In this document: positions 62,362 through 64,000 of the stretch, in pieces | Position numbering within the stretch: position 1 is the stretch's first letter | Layout of the letters: every line of letters starts with the position of its first letter | NCBI RefSeq assembly: GCF_002159645.1 | Contig: NZ_NFJB01000011.1 | Span: forward strand, 37,454-101,453 | DNA from: Parabacteroides sp. An277 | Lineage (GTDB): Bacteria > Bacteroidota > Bacteroidia > Bacteroidales > Tannerellaceae | DNA: 64,000 nucleotides | Direction: 5' to 3' | Made by a program: the position numbers and the translations under genes | Notes under the pieces: model-generated | Seen by the model: the letters and a program-made list of their open reading frames with translations, nothing else | Told to the model about the DNA's origin: nothing | The model's database searches: none

Positions 62362-63387
62362 TTAAAACGACCACGCCTCGGGGTGAACTACCGCCTCCAT
62401 GGGCTGTTCGACCGCATCGGGCAAGGCCGGGAAGAAATCCATCTGCGTGACCCGCTCGACGCTATCGACCGGAATCATCAAACTGGAGAGGCGCGTATCG
62501 TCGTAATCCCGGTTCTCGAACAGGAACCCGACTGCCTCGTAACGACCGTTCCACTGCATACAGAGTACCTTGTAGAAGCGCTTCGGGATGGCGACGCGGT
62601 TCTTTCCGAGCCGCTTCAGATCGGGAGAGAGTATCGGGCCCGTAGCCACCAACAACATCCCGCTATCCATAGCCCACAGACGGCACTGCTCCTCCAAGTC
62701 CTTCCAGATGCCCCGGTTGAGGCCCGGCTTCTGCGGGGTGATATTGCTCAGGTAGAAGGATTCGCGCATCGCCTTGATGGACCATTTCATGTCGCCCGCC
62801 GGAGCTAAGTGCCCCCGATCATAGCCTGTCCGCGTATAGTCGCCGTTCTCGGCAGACGCCCCGCGGACGTCCGGGTCCCTAACAAACTTATTAGAACGCT
62901 CCGCCCGCTTGCTTTTGGCCTCCTCCCTGGTCAGCCCGTAGGCCACCCAGTTCGCTACGCGATAATCGGAGTTATAGGATACGGTGTACCCCTCGTGGTG
63001 TATGACCTGCTCCGTCACCGGACGCAAGCAGACAGGCAACTCGGCGCCCCGCGGAAAACCCGCCTCCGCTACCGACTCCCCAGGCACCCCGCCCGACGAA
63101 TCCGCCTGCCGCTTCTCTCCTACCTGAGCGTCCGGAACACGAACCTCCCCCAGAGATTTCACCCCATCCGAGAGAGAAATCCCCCCAAGACGCCCTCCAT
63201 GCTCCGCCAGATACGCAGATACCGACTGATAGACATACAACACGCCCACCACAACCACTACCACAAAACAAGCTCCATAGAAAAGACTCCGCAACGGAGC
63301 CACTACGCGAGACATCCCACCCGCGCCCTTCTTCTTCCTTGCCTTATGGGGTGTACTTTTCAATATACTCTTCTTCTTCCTCGCCAT
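62362..63387 (-). CDS. Membrane-anchored DNA/RNA non-specific endonuclease
   Basis: A 341-residue nuclease of the NucA/EndoG type. Seen: a basic N-terminus (ARKKKSILKSTPHKARKKKGAGG), one transmembrane segment SLFYGACFVVVVVVGVLYVYQSV, a low-complexity linker, then the catalytic domain with EGYTVSYNSDYRVANWVAYGLT, TGYDRGHLAPAGDMKWS (the DRGH motif with catalytic His), YLSNITPQKPGLNRGIWKDLE and a metal Asn. It probably faces the periplasm and degrades nucleic acid. Start 63387 is taken; the region upstream to the tRNAs holds no other gene. Confidence 0.92.
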   Translation of the reverse strand: MARKKKSILKSTPHKARKKKGAGGMSRVVAPLRSLFYGACFVVVVVVGVLYVYQSVSAYLAEHGGRLGGISLSDGVKSLGEVRVPDAQVGEKRQADSSGGVPGESVAEAGFPRGAELPVCLRPVTEQVIHHEGYTVSYNSDYRVANWVAYGLTREEAKSKRAERSNKFVRDPDVRGASAENGDYTRTGYDRGHLAPAGDMKWSIKAMRESFYLSNITPQKPGLNRGIWKDLEEQCRLWAMDSGMLLVATGPILSPDLKRLGKNRVAIPKRFYKVLCMQWNGRYEAVGFLFENRDYDDTRLSSLMIPVDSVERVTQMDFFPALPDAVEQPMEAVVHPEAWSF

Positions 63388-63471
63388 GGCGCAAAATAAA
63401 AAGCCTGCACAACCACCTCATTCCTAATGGTTATACAGACCTCACACATCTGATAGTTGATTAAACAAATG

Positions 63472-63555
63472 TACGTAGGATGAGACTCGAACTCACACGC
63501 TGTAACCAGCACTACCCCCTCAAAGTAGCGTGTCTACCAATTCCACCACCTACGC
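63472..63555 (-). tRNA. tRNA-Leu (anticodon GAG)
   Basis: An 84-base class II tRNA on the minus strand. The acceptor GCGTAGG pairs with CCTACGT (one G-T), the anticodon loop is TTGAGGG with GAG, a long variable arm follows and the T-loop is GAGTTCGAGTCTC. CCA is not encoded. Confidence 0.92.
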
Positions 63556-63567
63556 ATCTTTACGTAG

Positions 63568-63651
63568 TGCCCAGAACAGGACTCGAACCTGCACGATCGC
63601 AAAACCACTCGCACCTGAAACGAGCGCGTCTACCAATTCCGCCACCTGGGC
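63568..63651 (-). tRNA. tRNA-Leu (anticodon CAG)
   Basis: An 84-base class II tRNA on the minus strand. The acceptor GCCCAGG pairs with TCTGGGC, the anticodon loop is TTCAGGT with CAG, the variable arm is long, and the T-loop is AGGTTCGAGTCCT. Confidence 0.92.
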
Positions 63652-63693
63652 ATGCTTCAGACTTGAAAATCCACGGCCACTTGCCGTTTCTCG

Positions 63694-63766
63694 AGCGGAA
63701 GACGGGACTCGAACCCGCGACCCTAACCTTGGCAAGGTTATGCTCTACCAACTGAGCTACTTCCGC
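63694..63766 (-). tRNA. tRNA-Gly (anticodon GCC)
   Basis: A 73-base tRNA on the minus strand. The acceptor GCGGAAG pairs with CTTCCGC, the anticodon loop is TTGCCAA with GCC, and the T-loop is GGGTTCGAGTCCC. It is the first of a Gly-Leu-Leu cluster transcribed leftwards. Confidence 0.94.
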
Positions 63767-63777
63767 GATTGCGAGTG

Positions 63778-63808
63778 CAAAGGTAGTACTTTTTTATAAA
63801 CTGGCAAA
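63778..63808 (-). promoter_or_regulatory. Promoter of the tRNA Gly-Leu-Leu operon
   Basis: On the minus strand TTTG (63808-63805), a 19-base spacer and TACCTTTG (63785-63778), a full consensus match, 12 bases before the tRNA-Gly 5' end. Confidence 0.8.
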
Positions 63809-63906
63809 CTTTTTCTCGTCTTTCTTTCGCTTTTTCTTTAAAATTTATACTTATAGATTGATAAAAAGACAGTTATATTTACACCTAAAATTAGCTCAGT
63901 AGAAAT

Positions 63907-64000
63907 TTAGTGGGGATATGCATATAGTTTTGCAATACGGAATAAGAAGAACTTCTTGTCTGCAACCCCTCTGAGGTTTGCTCTGAATAGTTTGATTTTA
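63907..64000 (-). CDS. Possible C-terminal fragment of a gene running off the right edge
   Basis: A minus-strand frame without a stop enters from the right edge and ends at TAA (63907-63909). Its last 30 residues are KIKLFRANLRGVADKKFFLF then RIAKLYAYPH. It is rich in aromatic and basic residues and could be the end of a transposase or another protein, but I do not recognise it and it is too short to test. The stretch from 63809 to 63906 shows nothing else. Confidence 0.3.
   Translation of the reverse strand, partial: KIKLFRANLRGVADKKFFLFRIAKLYAYPH

Overview
This window looks like chromosomal DNA of a strict-anaerobe Bacteroidales species (a Parabacteroides/Tannerella-like member of Bacteroidota is my best guess; genus not established). 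The reasons are promoters of the Bacteroidota type (TAnnTTTG at -7, sometimes with TTTG about 20 bases upstream) before many genes, weak Shine-Dalgarno sequences, a thrA-apgM gene pair, a PPi-dependent phosphofructokinase, a serine-type sulfatase, a GH84 hexosaminidase and an UpxY/NusG-like protein. No prophage, rRNA operon or clear complete IS element is seen. Gene order is mostly housekeeping with some glycan-related genes.

Layout. 1-3.3 kb: apgM (cut by the left edge) and thrA on the minus strand, separated by a tandem repeat array. 3.7-8.4 kb: membrane acyltransferase, frameshifted GH84 beta-hexosaminidase, ispE. 8.4-13.5 kb (minus): TPR protein, a glycosidase-acetylesterase fusion, and a MNT-HEPN pair. 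14-18.9 kb: OPT transporter, sodium/solute symporter, engB, an SPOUT rRNA methyltransferase. 19-22.2 kb: a TldD/TldE pair with an export signal on TldD only. 22.3-26.3 kb: YhcH, GNAT, AraC, MATE, type II pantothenate kinase. 26.4 kb: tRNA-Thr and tRNA-Tyr. 26.8-33.5 kb: patatin/outer-membrane protein, GT39-like transferase, rlmD, mltF-like transglycosylase. 33.6-37 kb: unknown coiled-coil protein, pepP, cobQ. 37-41.3 kb (minus): lone NusG-like antiterminator, and an operon of metallophosphoesterase, sulfatase and HAD phosphatase. 41.4-44.4 kb (minus): pfp and pncB. 44.4-45.6 kb: repeat-rich intergenic region. 45.6-49.1 kb: M23 peptidase and pgm. 49.2-52.3 kb: copper module (HMA-AraC regulator, CopA fused to a CopZ-like domain). 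52.4-53.3 kb: lipoprotein. 53.6-59.8 kb (minus): uvrA-yigZ-unknown-gtrA-dnaB. 59.9-63.4 kb (minus): HU-like protein, nucleotide-sugar dehydrogenase, DNA/RNA nuclease. 63.4-63.8 kb: tRNA Gly-Leu-Leu cluster.

The most unusual thing is a recurring architecture: six intergenic arrays, unrelated in sequence, each built of direct repeats with a palindromic or hairpin core, each beginning 0-33 bases after a stop codon. Five have a period near 22 or 42 bp (5x41, 7x23, 11x41/42, 7x42, 8x22) and the sixth is a 2x80-bp pair. A related operator-like set (three ATCGTCGAT palindromes at 21 and 42 bp spacing) sits in a divergent promoter region. These may be independent minisatellites or one class of phased 3'-end element; the sequence alone cannot decide. 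All functional calls are from reading protein sequences and motifs; no search was run.
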